From Helianthus annuus (taxonomy: Eukaryota > Streptophyta > Magnoliopsida > Asterales > Asteraceae): a DNA stretch of 64,000 nt. Positions 20,741 through 33,167 of the stretch are shown here, piece after piece; the stretch's first letter is position 1; each line of letters begins with the position of its first letter. The stretch spans positions 75,219,262 through 75,283,261 of the forward strand of contig NC_035434.2 in NCBI RefSeq assembly GCF_002127325.2, written 5' to 3'. Below the pieces are notes generated by a model. It searched no databases and was not told the DNA's origin. It was given only the letters and a program-made list of their open reading frames with translations. A program made the translations under genes and the position numbers.

Positions 20741-22411
20741 TACCATTTGTTAAACATAAAAATATTTGTAACATGTATTTCACCCCCGAAGTTATAAAAC
20801 TGAAAACAGTTAAGAGAAAAGGGGGAGCATGAACTCACAACTTTGCGTTCCTGTGCGTCGTAAACTTCACCGGATTTGCTTAATTAACGTCGTAACCTAT
20901 ACGCGTTTTCTTAACGTTAGTCACTAGACTTGCATCGCACAAGTACAGTCACTCTCTTTTGTATATATATTCTTGTGTTAAAAATATTTTATATTTTTAA
21001 CTAAGTATCTTACTTATATTATTTTCTCTAAAATTAATATAAGTATCTTGTGTTTTGCACTTTGCACCCGAATTATGTATCTTGTATGATGTATGTGTAT
21101 TTTTAAGTCTTAATACGCTAGCACGTATAGCACATACTATATACACTTAGCACAAAAGTTGGTGATAAAATAATATATATTTTTCTCTCAAAAATATACA
21201 TACTTATATCCATTTTTATTTTTGAAGAAATCCTCATTTCTTATCACCAAAAATTAGGGAAACCTTGGTAATACTCTTAAATACATTTTTAGGGAATAAG
21301 TTCTTCAAAAACTTATATTTTTCTAAGTGTCAAAATTTATAAAAATTTTGACAGAGTTTCCCCTAAAAATGGAGGTTTCCCATGTTTTCAAAACATGTGT
21401 TTATTTTCTTTTAAATCGTCAACAATCAACATCAACAATTATCAACAATAATCATCAACAACATTCACTAATTACTCCATTTCATGAACTTGAATATTTA
21501 CAAAAATGTGTAGTAATTTACTAGCACATTTAGTAAGTCTTGTTATCTTTATAAATAAGTTTAATTTCTTAAAAACCTTATTTTTAAAGAATATGAAGTT
21601 TCACAACTTCTAGTCGGTTTTTATGAAAATTATTTCTTTGTTAAAACTTTTGTTACACAAGTGTCCACACACTTGTTTGTTCACAAAAACACCTCTAGTT
21701 CATGAAAGATTCGGTTTTAAAACATGGTTTCGTCTTACAGTTGGTCTTTCGAAAATACCACTTGTAGATCTTTAGATCTATTAGTTTAGAACTTCATTTT
21801 ACAAGAAAAATTCCTTTTTACACAAATTCATGATTCATGTGTAGTAGAGTTTCACCCTTTAACCCTTGTTTCTTTCAAAACATCCTTATGTCATGGTCCA
21901 TGATCATGACCAACCCGGGTTAAATGATGATCCGAGCTACCACAACATAGATCGGGTCCAAATAACCACACAAATCAATTACTACAACATTTACACAACA
22001 TATGAGCTTTTAACCATCATTATTAGTGTTTTTAGTAGACTTTAATGCATCAACTTGTAAGATTTCGAGTTTTAACCATTACATATCATATTAACCACTT
22101 CAAAATAGTTCAAGAATGTGATTTAAGTAACATACCACTAGCTCGAGGCTAGGGAAGAATCTAGACGCAAATAGGGTGGATAAAATCAAGAGAATGAGGT
22201 CCTTCGCTTTCCGTTTGCACCAAGCCTCCTTATACGGGATCCTTGATACTTGTATGGACTTGGAATGTGGTGATCAAAACCGAAAAATTGATGGATTGAG
22301 AGGGGGTGTTTGGCCGTAGCTTTTCTAGAGAGAGAGGGGGGGAGAGAGTGGAAGTGTGGTGATGAGGAAGATGGAGTGATGGAATGGTGGTATTTATAGA
22401 CCTTCCATATA

Positions 22412-22577
22412 GCATATTCCTAGCATATTCCTGACATATTCCTGGCATATTCCTGGCATATTCCTGGCATATTCCTGGCATATTCCTGGCATATTCCTGG
22501 TATATTCCTGGTATATTCCTGGCATATTCCTTGTATATTCCTGTTATATTCCTGGCATATTCCTGGCATATTCCTGG
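22412..22577. repeat. 11-bp tandem array (catattcctgg) in LTR1
   Basis: About 15 copies of catattcctgg with single-base variants. Since 11 is not a multiple of 3, the frame-rotating translation (CQEYARN, PGI) is a by-product and not a protein repeat. Confidence 0.92.
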
Positions 22578-23295
22578 GTTTTCTGCGTTGTCTGCGTTTT
22601 GCAGTGTAAGCACTGTGTCGCGTAGGAACTCACGGTACGTGCTTAAACTTGAAAAATAACGTTTTTAAGCGTTATGATTTATTTTTCAACACGAACCTGA
22701 TTAAAATAAAATTTTAACCATAACAGAATATTTGTGGGATTAAATATTATCCGGGCGGCCACCAACGTTCGTTTCGCAGTTTTGTCGTAATTAGTTCTGC
22801 ATTTAAGGTTGTTTCGGGTGCCTTTTAGTGCGTGTTTTAGCTTTCGTAACGATCATAAATTAAACCCTGATATGTACTCTTGGGTTTTAATGTACCTTTG
22901 TCGTAGGACGTACACCTAGGCCTCAATTCTAATGTCTGACTGCTTTCTGCAGTTCTGTTGACACAGTGTGTCTTACCGGTGAGTTTACTAATATTTCTGA
23001 TGCAGCGCTCTCCATTGCATGAAGCAACATTTTGTAGTATACAACGTGCATGAATTCACTTGCTTAGCATCTAATTAGTCAATGTTGACATTTAAGCACA
23101 TAATTGCAATCATTAAATAATAATTAAAGTGTACGGAAGTTACCGGTTTTGTGCCAGTTGTCACAGGCTTCCCATGTATGTACGTACTACTAGTGGGGGT
23201 TTCCCGTGATTATACTTATTACTAGTGGGGGCTTCCCATGTTTATCCTTACTAGACTATTTGCAACCATGTGTTCTTCTTAGCCCGAGAACAGGA

Positions 23296-23515
23296 ATACG
23301 TACAAGGTCACGTAGGTTTTACGTGAGTGCCCTTCCCCGAGGACAGTGGTACGCGTGGGGTTTACGTAGGTTTTACGTAAGTGTCCTTCCGACCCGGAAG
23401 ACAGTAGTTGGTATGAGTTTACGTAGGTTTTACGTAAGTGTCTTCCCGACCCGGGAGACAGTGGCAGATACTAGTTTGCGTAGGTTTTACGTAAGTGTCC
23501 TGACTAACCTGAGGA
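23296..23515. repeat. tandem repeat gtttacgtaggttttacgtaagtg in LTR X
   Basis: Four units of 55-60 bp, each with acgtaggttttacgt followed by aagtgtcc and a gac..gggagacag block. The array is repeated in LTR2 at about 29295-29510. Confidence 0.88.
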
Positions 23516-23876
23516 CGATGGTATATAGTCTAGCAATAGCGTAAGTACGAGTAATTATCCAATTCAAATCTTCCAACCCAATTCCCAACCCGGGAATCCC
23601 ATGCCTTGGCTGTGTGAACTCACCTTGGTTTGCTCGGCAGATACACAAAGTTCGGTTAAGCTATATAGTGATCAACCACGTCCTAGCATGGTTATCATAC
23701 AAGTCAGGTTCGTATTCAAGTATAGCACGTATGTCCTACACGTATTGTACACAAGTATAAACATGGCATGCATAAGTATTCCTAGCAGTTCAATAAAAAT
23801 CACGTAACATGTCCAAGTATCCGGCCCAATCAGTTGGGCTCGTAACAGTGAAAGTCCAATAGTGTTCAAGTGTTCG

Positions 23877-24085
23877 CGGTCTCGAGTCGAGACTAACGAT
23901 CTCGAGTTGTATTGGTTTCGGGGTCTCGAGTCGCAACAAAGGAGAACTCGAGTCTCGAGTCAAGACTACACGGTCTCGAGTCGCAACCGGACCCGCAACC
24001 ATGGTCTCGATTAGTGTTGTTGTGTGTCGGCATTGTGGTCTCGAGTCGAGACTGAGGGTTCTCGACTCGCAACCCTTATCGAGAC
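23877..24085. repeat. cluster of tctcgagtcgag(a) palindromes in LTR X
   Basis: At least eight ctcgagt motifs in about 200 bp, two of them extended to the palindrome-like tctcgagtcgaga, separated by cgcaacc phrases. The same cluster lies in LTR2 at about 29867-30090. Confidence 0.8.
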
Positions 24086-24931
24086 AATGTGTAACAGATT
24101 TCCATAATTAATCAGCAACAATCATTCCGTAATATCAGCAACATATACGGCAGTTTCATAATCCAGATCAAACAACAACTTATTCAGGAATCAAACATGT
24201 TCATATACGTTCATATCATAACGAGAACAACCATTTACCAACATGCAGAACATATGATCGGATTCATGTGATTAATCAAATTATAAACTATCAAGTACCA
24301 TAAATCATAATCCCATATCATGATATCACAGCCGGTTAACAACATACATTCGAACCAACTTACAACAAGAACAATGACAATAACAGTAGCCTTCGATCCA
24401 GTTATCATGCATTCATCATATCATACAACATATGAACCCAGTCACTAGCATAAACCCTAACCGATCATGTAATCCGATTAGTAACAATATCATCACACAA
24501 GCATACATATAAAACATGTAATCGGTGAACATAATACTAACCGAGATGCGAAAGGAGGATCCTAATCCAAAAAGCATCGATGAAAGGGGATGTTCGGCTG
24601 CCTTGGTTCCGAGTCGAGAGAGAGAGTGTGTGTGTTCTAGGGTTCGTGTGTAATGATGTTTCGTAAAAGTGTGAGATGGTTACAACCATCTCATGTGTTA
24701 TGCGCATAGGGTGAGTGGGCCGAACCCCTCAATGGGCCGCCCTTGAGATCTCGAGTTGTGTAGGGCCGATTGAGTTAGTGAAATCGAGCGGGTCTTGTGT
24801 GATCGGTTCAATAACACATAAAACATATAGCTAAGTCATGCATTCATTCAATCGATATAATTCACGTAATCACAAATAGTTCATACAGTTAACACTTAGT
24901 ACAAGAGACGGTTAAAATACGAGTTGTCACA

Positions 24932-25465
24932 TTATCCCCAACTTAAGTGAAATTTCGTCCCGAATTTGGTACGTACTCACTGAGGATGCTAGGTAAGTTG
25001 TATCGTTTACTGGTTTTCCTGGGGTGTCACATCCTCCCCCCGTTGATCTGGAATTTCGTCCCGAAATTCCGTGGTAGCTTCAGCCTCAGTAGTGGTTGTA
25101 CTGTTCGTGAACAATTGGGGGTACTTTTCTTTCATTTGATCTTCTCGTTCCCAGGTGAACTCTGGGCCACGACGGGAGTTCCAACGAACTCGAACAAGAG
25201 TGATTCTCTTGTTCTTGAGGACCTTAACATCCCGGTCCATGATTTCTACTAGTTCCTCGACGAATCGCAACTGCTCGTCGATAGTGAGTTCCTTCAGAGG
25301 AACTATGAGGGTCTCATCTGACAGGCACTTCTTTAGATTTGACACGTGAAAAACGTTGTGGACTGCACTGAGTTCAGCTGGTAGGTTTAGTCTGTAGGCT
25401 ACTTTGCCTATTCTTTCTACTATCTCAAACGGTCCGACATACCGCGGATTGAGCTTGCCCCAGAT
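24932..25465 (-). pseudogene. chromovirus pol C-terminus (chromodomain region) with two purine-tract-like ends
   Basis: On the minus strand from 25465 the sequence reads the end of integrase ([18 protein letters not shown] and [21 protein letters not shown]) and then the chromodomain-like [35 protein letters not shown] perfect cggggggagga purine tract then meets tgtgacacc at 25032, an LTR start. A second, different border (LTR end at 24931 plus ttatccccaac) lies 100 bp further on. The fragment is therefore a mosaic of two element ends. The rest of pol is missing: LTR3 begins at about 25466. Confidence 0.78.
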
Positions 25466-28400
25466 GAGTCACATTCCCTAAACCCCGGATGACCTCGGAA
25501 ACTAGTGCAGCGGGAAAACGTGCCATACCGTGCCAGATCCTTTAATTCCCTGAAATACATGTAAGTTGAAAAATCAACAATAAAGTTGAGCGAGTTCATG
25601 TGTTTAGTATTTACGCGCGAGTAAACCTTTATAATCATTGCAAGTGTGAATACTTTGTAAACTATGGTATGAAAGCAAATAAGGAAACATATCAGTTAAT
25701 GTGTAACCACATGGTCCAACCTGCGGGCGCATGGGAGGGGATAGGACAAGGTCACCACATGGTCCAACCTGCGGGCGCATGGGTGGTGTTACGACAAGGT
25801 CACCACATGGTCCAACCTGCGGGCGCATGGGTGGTGTTACGACAAGGTCACCACATGGTCCAACCTGCGGGCGCATGGGTGGCGTTAAGACAAAGTCACC
25901 ACATGGTCCAACCTTAGGGCGCATGGGTGGGGTTTGTTATGCTCAAATAGGCCTATCACTTGTATCCCTCGATCGTACTACGAGGACTAATGTTCTTAAG
26001 GTTTCACCTACCCAAATCACATAACCTAACAGTTCCTTCCGTAGCTGACCATACCATGTAAGAAATATTCGTAATCATAGTAACATGTATTTCACCCCCG
26101 CAGTTTAGAAAACTGAAAACAGTTAAGAGAAAAAAGGGGGACATGAACTCACAGTCAGTGCGTCGCTATACCAAGTACTCCAAATATCCGATAGCTGTGC
26201 AACGACCTACATGTGCTAATTCTATTAGACGGATGGCCGTGCCTTAGCTTTATAGTTTACATTTTTGGGGAAACAGTTAGACAACCGTCCCTTGTATATA
26301 CTTGGTAATTTAATTTCCTTCCCAAGGATGGGGGATTTAATACATGTATATTTGTATCATCTCATTAAGTCCCACTTAATATATTTTTACTTCTCATTCC
26401 AAAATATTATATTTTCTCTTCACATAATATTTTCCAAAATAATACGTTGACAAAATACGCGTTTATGAATATTTCCGTATAAAGCGTAAGTTACGTTTTA
26501 ATGATTAAGTGGTAATAATAATTACCGTTGTAACTTATATGTTTGTCGTATAAGCGTTTGTATTATTTTGGGTTCGTCAACGTTGGTAAATATTATTTTT
26601 ATTCTAAAAATAATATTTATGTATTTTCACAAAATAATCATAATCAGTGTGGTGAAAAATATATTTATCGAATAAATATTTATCACGTTTAGTTTTGTGA
26701 AAATCCCACCTCCGATTATTTAATAAATAAAGTCATGGCGAAATATATTTTGAAAATATATCAAAAATAGTTCTAACACTTGTAAATAATTCTAAGTGTT
26801 AGATTTTAGAAAAATTTCGCCAGAGTTTCCCCTGTAACTGGAGGTGGCCACGCTTTCAAGCGTATCATTTTCTTTTACAAAATCACTTCAACACTTCTTT
26901 AAATCAATCAAACAATTTTCGACACATCAAACTAGTTTCAACACATCAAACTAGTTTCAACACATCAAACTTGCCTTAACACATCAAACTAGTCGGCAAG
27001 TATGTAAAATCGCATTATTACATGAACTTGTAGTTTTTCCGAAAACTATAGTGTAGATCCCATTATATTTGGTGGATCTTTGTATAAAATAGTTTAATCT
27101 TGTAAAAACCCCGTTTTTAGAATAAATCATCCTTTACAACTTCCCGTCATCTTTCTCAAAGATTGTTATCTTGTCGAAACTTCTTATTTCACAAGTGTTT
27201 ATACACTTGTGGTTTGTAAAATCACCTTTGTTAGTATGTCACCCGACTTTTATAAAACATGATTTTCTCGACACTTGGTTCTACGAAAATACCACTTGCG
27301 GATACGTAGATCCGCTAGTTTTAAACACCATTTTACTAGTAATAATACTTTTACACAAGTTCATGTTTCTCGTGTGGTGGAGTTTCACCTTTTAACCCTC
27401 GTACCGATAGAAACAAGCTTATGTCAAGATCTATGATCTTAACAAAGTCGGGTTAAACGATGATAAGAGCCACCACAACGTAGATCGGGCCTCAATAACC
27501 AACATATTCAAATACTACAACTTTTACACAAGACATGACCTTTTATCCAACAAAATTCATGTTTTAGTAGACTTTAGAGATTCAAAACGCATGTTTCCGA
27601 CTTTTAACCGTTAAAAATCATATTAACCACTTTAAATACGTTCGAGAGTGAGTTTTAAACATTATACCTCTAGCTCGGGGCTAGGGAAGAATCTAGTCGA
27701 AAATGTGGTGGATAAAAGCTAAGAAACGAGGTCCTTCCACTTCCGCTTGCTTCAGGCTTCCTAATACGTGACCCGTAAGCCTTGTAGATACTTGGAATGG
27801 ATGAACAAGAAACGAAAATGATGGTGGTGACCCTATGTGGGTTCGGCCGAGAATAGAAGAGAGGGCAAGAGAGTGTGTGTGTGTTGGTGATTGGGAAGTG
27901 AGAGATCTCTTGTGCTAAGCTCTTGTATTTATAGACAATTTTAGGATTATCGTCCAACGGATCTCGTGTCCCCTAGATATTAAACATACACCAATTAAAT
28001 AATCAACATGTGTACTTCCTTGTTCCCTTGGTTTGGCCGATCTCTTTAGGGTGGGGGGGGGGTATCCGGTTGGTTTTCAATCATTCAGTTAGAGTTTAGT
28101 TTAGTTAAGTAGGTTACTTTAGAGATTAACCCCGTTAGTTGCATGATGCGTTATATTGCGAGTGTTAGGGTAATCAGGGACCCTAACTGGCTCAGAAAAA
28201 GACTAATAATTTTTCTGGCAATATTCTTATGTTCCGGGTATAGTCCGGTTGTTCGGTTGGATAGTAATCCGTTAAAGTGCTTAAGTAATCTTTTAAGCGT
28301 CGTAAATAATATTTTTAGTGACACAACTTATTCTGCAAAGTGTCAGGAATACTTCCTCATGTTTTGGCACTTTATTAGTTAGCTAGAAGCTAGTATGCTG

Positions 28401-28804
28401 ATAAGAGTGCTGTGTTTTGTGCTTAGAGTATGTTTTATGCACATCCGATCATTATATCTTATTCCTAGAGACGCAGTTTAACAACCCTTGTATCCCTACA
28501 CACACTATGGGTGTAGTAAAATATTTCTGACTCATTCAGGCCTTTAGAGGCAGTGTTTTCCTGATGCTGGCTATATCAGCATGTTCAATAGGTTATCCGT
28601 TCAAATGCTACTGTGCTTCTGTGCATCATGTTTGTCACTAGAGTTCAGTAAGTAATAATGTAGTGACGGAAATCAAAGTATGATGCAGATAGGTACAAGT
28701 ATCAACAGTCAAGTAGCAGTTTATCAGTAATCTCAGTCAAGCACAGTAATTAAGCAGCAAGTAATAGTTAATTAAGTCGTACGGATACCTGGTTTAGTGA
28801 GGGT
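25466..28804 (-). mobile_element. long LTR of the LTR1 family (LTR3)
   Basis: It begins at a weak tgagtcacattcc border inside the pol fragment and ends ggttgtcaca near 28804-28811. It shares with LTR1 the block catgtatttcaccccc..gaactcaca, the ccctagg-type cluster with ggtccttcc..cgcttgc, and the terminal gtacgga..ggttgtcaca. No target duplication is seen, because the sequence beyond 28811 is another LTR and not pol. It therefore arrived by recombination, or was trimmed after insertion. Confidence 0.7.
25708..25935. repeat. tandem repeat in LTR3 (cacatggtccaacctgcggg)
   Basis: Five copies of a 47-48 bp unit, each with cacatggtccaacct and gggcgcatgggtggt. Copies differ at a few bases only. 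Confidence 0.92.
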
Positions 28805-30927
28805 TGTCACACCCATCATATTGAACATAGCATTTAAATATTAAAAGTAATCAAAACAACCCATCACAATATAATTGGTGTTTAGCAAAACGTAATTTGA
28901 GTAGCGAAAGCATAAGTATGTAAATCCAAAGTGAATCATAAGTTCAAATGTTTAAACGTTTAACATGACATCCACGATCCATGTCCCACAACGACCTGCT
29001 CCTCCCTGTGCAAACTCCATATGTACCTAAGGTCCTGCAAGGCATGCAGCAGAGAGTCAACAACTAGTTGAGCGAGTTCACAGTAAGTAAGTTCGTAATA
29101 GCAAAACGTATGTTCATTTAGTGGGGGCTTCCCATGTATGTATGTACTACTAGTGGGGGTATCCCGTGATTATACTTATTACTAGTGGGGGCTTCCCATA
29201 TTTATACTTACTAGTGGGGGCTTCCCATGTTAATCCTTACTAGACTATTTGCAACCATGTGTTCTTCTTAGCCCGAGAACAGGAATACGTACAAGGTCAC
29301 GTAGGTTTTACGTGAGTGCCCTTCCCCAAGGACAGTGGTACGCGTGGGGTTTACGTAGGTTTTACGTAAGTGTCCTTCCGACCCGGAAGACAGTAGTTGG
29401 TATGAGTTTACGTAGGTTTTACGTAAGTGTCTTCCCGACCCGGGAGACAGTGGCAGATACTAGTTTACGTAGGTTTTACATAAGTGTCCTGACTAACCTG
29501 AGGACGATGGTATAAAGTCTAGCAATAGCGTAAGTACGAGTAATTATCCAATTCAAATCTTCCAACCCAATTCCCAACCCGGGAATCCCATGCCTTGGCT
29601 GTGTGAACTCACCTTGGTTTGCTCGGCAGATACACAAAGTTCGGTTAAGCTATATAGTGATCAACCACATCCTAGCATGGTTATCATACAATTCAGTTTC
29701 GTATTCAAGTATAGCACGTATGTCCTACACGTATTGTACACAAGTATAAACATGGCATGCACAAGTATTCCTAGCAGTTCAATAAAAATCACGTAACATG
29801 TCCAAGTATCCGGCCCAATCAGTTGGGCTCGTAACAAAGAAAGTCCATTAGTGTTCAAGTGTTCGCGGTCTCGAGTCGAGACTAACGATCTCGAGTTGTA
29901 TTGGTTTCGGGGTCTCGAGTCGCAACAAAGGAGATCTCGAGTCATCATGGTCTAGTCGAGACTACACGGTCTCGAGTCGCAACCGGACCCGCAACCGTGG
30001 TCTCGATTTGTGCTGTTGTGTGTCGGCAATGTGGTCTCGAGTCGAGACTGAGGGTTCTCGACTTGCAACCCTTATCGAGACAATGTGTAACAGATTTCCA
30101 TAATTAATCAGCAACAATCATTCCGTAATATCAGCAACATATACGGCAGTTTCATAATCCAGATCAAACAACAACTTATTCAGGAATCAAACATGTTCAT
30201 ATACGTTCATATCATAACGAGAACAACCATTTACCAACATGCAGAACATATGATCGGATTCATGTGATTAATCAAATTATAAACTATCAAGTACCATAAA
30301 TCATAATCCCATATCATGATATCACAGCCGGTTAATAACATACATTCGAACCAACTTACAACAAGAACAATGATAATAACAGTAGCCTTCAATCCGGTTA
30401 TCATGCATTCATCATATCATACAGCATATGAACCCAGTCACTATCATAAACCCTAATCGATCATGTAATCTGATTAATAACAATATCATCACACAAGCAT
30501 ACATATAAAACATGTAATCGGTGAACATAATACTAACCAAGATGCGAAAGGAGGATCCTAATCCAAAAAGCTTTGATGAAAGGGGATGTTCGGCTGCCTT
30601 TGTTCCGAGTCGAGAGAGAGAGTGTGTGTGTTCTAGGGTTTGTGTGTAATGATGTTTGGTAAAAGTGTGAGATGGTTACAACCATCTCATGTGTTATGCG
30701 CATAGGGTGAGTGGGCCGAACCCCTCAATGGGCCGCCCTTGAGATCTCGAGTTGTGTAGGGCCGATTGAGTTAGTGAAATCGAGCGAGTCTTGTGTGATC
30801 GGTTCAATAACACATAAAACATATAGCTAAGTCATGCATTCATTCAATCGATATAATTCACGTAATCACAAATAGTTCATACAGTTAACACTTAGTACAA
30901 GAGAAAGTTAAAATACGAGTTGTCACA
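28805..30927 (-). mobile_element. complete LTR of the second chromovirus family (LTR2)
   Basis: It starts tgtcacacccatc at 28805 and ends gagttgtcaca at 30927 (2123 bp). It is nearly identical to LTR X from 29116 on. No primer-binding site lies at 28804 and no purine tract after 30927, so it is detached from any internal region. It is wedged between LTR3 and the truncated copy C. Confidence 0.82.
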
Positions 30928-31965
30928 GATCGTAAGAGTTCTTGACAATTAAAGGTTGTGTTTGCCTAAGTCTCTTACATCACTTGGTGAAGACAAGTGT
31001 CTACTGTAATACTTTTATTTTTAATCTTTTCGCACTTTTTATTTGGTTATGTATTAATGACTTTAATAACTAGTTTCTTATGTTGAAGGTGAATCTTCCT
31101 TATCATTTGTCCGTGGTGTCTTGGCGTTATTTTACTGTCTATATAAAATAAAAGATTTTCACCATTCATATCTCCACGGTCTATATGGAGATATGTTGGC
31201 TACCTGGTCGGGGGTTAAGAGAATGGTTTGTTAAGAGTCTTGCCTTGTTCAGTGTATAGATCCTGCAAGGACCTGGGTCAAATTTAGAAGGACCTCCTTA
31301 AATACCCACTGGTATTGGATGGCGGGGGTCCAAACTCTTTGATCCCCTCATATGTAAGCTACTATTAAAACTTTATCCCGGCTACTTAGGACTTTATCCC
31401 TGCTGACTCAGACTACTTAGCCGAGGGTAACGTCACCTTCAAAAAAGGGGCCTACCACATTACGCAATAATAACTTAATTAATTATCTTTCAATATTCCC
31501 ACCCTTTAGGATTGTATCCTTGCTGACTCAAACTACTGGGTTGAGGGTAACGTCACCTTCAAAAGAGGGGCCTACTACAATAACTAAGATAATCTCTTAA
31601 AAAGTGCAAAAGTGTAGAAATAATCAAAGGTTACACTAAACACGAGTCGGATCCAAGTGATTCATTTTGTCTATCTGTTTTTACTTTATTTTTATTTTCA
31701 GCATTTTTAGTTTTTATTTTCTAGTTTAAAACCTTTCTCTAAACTTTTGATTTGATTAGACGTTGAAAATAAACTGGTACTAAAAGCTCTTGTGTCCTTG
31801 GACGACCCCGGTATCTTACCAACACTATAATACGCTCACGATGGGTGCACTTGCCCATATGTGTGTTTGGTGTTAGTAAAATATCGTGTTTTATTAATTT
31901 AAAACTTAACTAACGTGTAAAAAGGGCTAAAAATATACATAAAAATCTATAACACCACACGCGCA
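30928..31965. mobile_element. 5'-truncated copy C of the CACGG..CCGTG LTR family
   Basis: It starts abruptly at gatcgtaagagttctt, equivalent to about 3908 of copy A, and runs to a CA end at 31965. Shared blocks include cttacatcacttgg, ctgctgactca, ggccta.cac and ggacgac..ggtatcttacca. The palindrome-rich left half is lost at the LTR2 border. Confidence 0.75.
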
Positions 31966-32937
31966 TCATTTGGACATGTTCTATTTTAGTAGTACAATAT
32001 AGCGTTTTATAGTTTTGAATATACAGTTGCATTTTGCTTATTATTATTTACCATTTAAGATATAGTTTTTTTTTTCTTCTTTTACCTTTTTCGATTTTAA
32101 TAATATAATTTAGTGTCTTATAAATTTCTAATATACTATTGTGATGTACCTTTTTCGGCCAAAGATTCAGTACCGGTATCGTATTTGTTTTTAATGGTTT
32201 TCTAAAAATGGGGTATTTTATTGACATAATATAATGTTTTATAATGTATAGCGTTTTATAAGTTCGAATATACCGCTGCGCCGTGCTTATTTATATCTAC
32301 AAATCAAAATATAGTTGGTTTTTTTCTTTACCATGAGAACCAAATCAATACCGTCTATAACAACACTGTTTCCGGTACCATTGGTGGATCTTAAATGAAA
32401 AATCAGGGGGTGGGTCTCTCAAAATCCAATATTTTACATTGCAAAAAAAAAATCAGAAATTTTTGGTAAAATTAAAACTACGGAGTGAAAAAACAAGGGT
32501 GGTCGGGGGACACCCTTCCCCTAACGTAGCTTCGCCTATGACCGGTATCGTATTCATTTTTAGGGTTGCCTTGACGTGGTGATATATAAGCTATAGCGAG
32601 GTAAGTAACGAACCGAGCCGAGACTAGCCAAACAACATTGGTGTTGATACCATTATTCATTTTTGTAGTTTTCAATCGATGTAAATATGTATCAATCTCT
32701 TGTCAGACATATCTCTTTTCGTCGCTATATAAAGCTTCAGTATTGTATCATACTAATATTGTAACAAACCAAATCAAACTAAGCCGATACAAAACAACAA
32801 CCCATTGCGAAGCACAGAAAATGTAATATTAAAATCCTTATCAACTGGGATAAGAAAAAGAAGAAAATTGATGTGGCCTTAACACAAACATGCCACATGA
32901 ACCAATCATATATAACCAACTGTTAATAATAGTAAAA
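31966..32937. other. unassigned AT-rich sequence
   Basis: The phrase atagcgttttata recurs several times between 31990 and 32290 with gaatatac.g..gcgc, suggesting an old internal duplication. No reading frame, terminal repeat or RNA gene could be recognised. Confidence 0.5.
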
Positions 32938-32940
32938 TAA

Positions 32941-33016
<76 letters not shown>
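32938..33016. repeat. (TAA)n microsatellite
   Basis: About 25 uninterrupted ataata triplets. The poly-Leu frame on the minus strand is an artefact. Confidence 0.97.
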
Positions 33017-33036
33017 GATAAATATTTTTGAGAAAG

Positions 33037-33154
33037 GTTTTTTTTATCGGCAAATTTTGTTTATTCGTGTCATCTGTGAGACTTGAACCTAAGACCTCCC
33101 TTTACTAAGATGTTTAAAAGATTTGTCTTTATTAATATATCACCACCACATTGG
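33037..33154 (-). mobile_element. SINE-like insertion
   Basis: On the minus strand this 118-bp segment contains ggttcaagtct, a close match to the RNA polymerase III B box, after gggaggtctta, and ends in an A-rich tail ccgataaaaaaaac. It is flanked on both sides by tgagaaag (33029-33036 and 33155-33162), consistent with a target duplication. The A box is not clearly recognisable, so SINE is the best but not the only reading. Confidence 0.55.
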
Positions 33155-33167
33155 TGAGAAAGTATTA

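Larger units (their letters stand above)
19749..23165 (-). mobile_element. 5' LTR of the 16.5-19.7 kb gypsy element (LTR1)
   Basis: In + orientation it starts tgtcacacccc at 19749, directly next to the primer-binding site, and ends gccagttgtcaca at 23165, giving 3417 bp. Diagnostic blocks (catgtatttcaccccc..aaactgaaaacagttaagag, and a splice-like cluster near 22180) recur in LTR3 at 25466-28804, so they are the same family. It contains three internal tandem-repeat blocks. It lies inside sequence of a second LTR family (23166 onward), so this element inserted into that LTR. Confidence 0.82.
23166..24931 (-). mobile_element. LTR of a second chromovirus family, left part missing (LTR X)
   Basis: From ggcttcccatg at 23166 to gagttgtcaca at 24931 it is almost identical by eye to 29116-30927 of the complete LTR2. 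The first 310 bp of the family are absent because LTR1 begins at that point. After 24931 comes the 3' edge of a retroelement internal region (minus strand), so this is a 3' LTR. Confidence 0.8.

Noticed and set aside
22230..22613. Repeat protein with CQEYARN units
   Set aside because: The 11-bp DNA repeat rotates through all frames, so the protein repeat is a by-product of a non-coding minisatellite in an LTR.
23206..23544. Repeat protein (RRFYVSVLP units), also at 29249-29515
   Set aside because: It lies within an LTR tandem block on the strand opposite to the element's genes, with no start context. The copies diverge without frame conservation.
32941..33016. CRISPR-like or satellite array
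   Set aside because: Pure trinucleotide repeat without spacers. No CRISPR is expected in plant DNA and none is seen elsewhere in the window.
32841..33053. Poly-Leu reading frame
   Set aside because: It is the minus-strand translation of the (TAA)n microsatellite.
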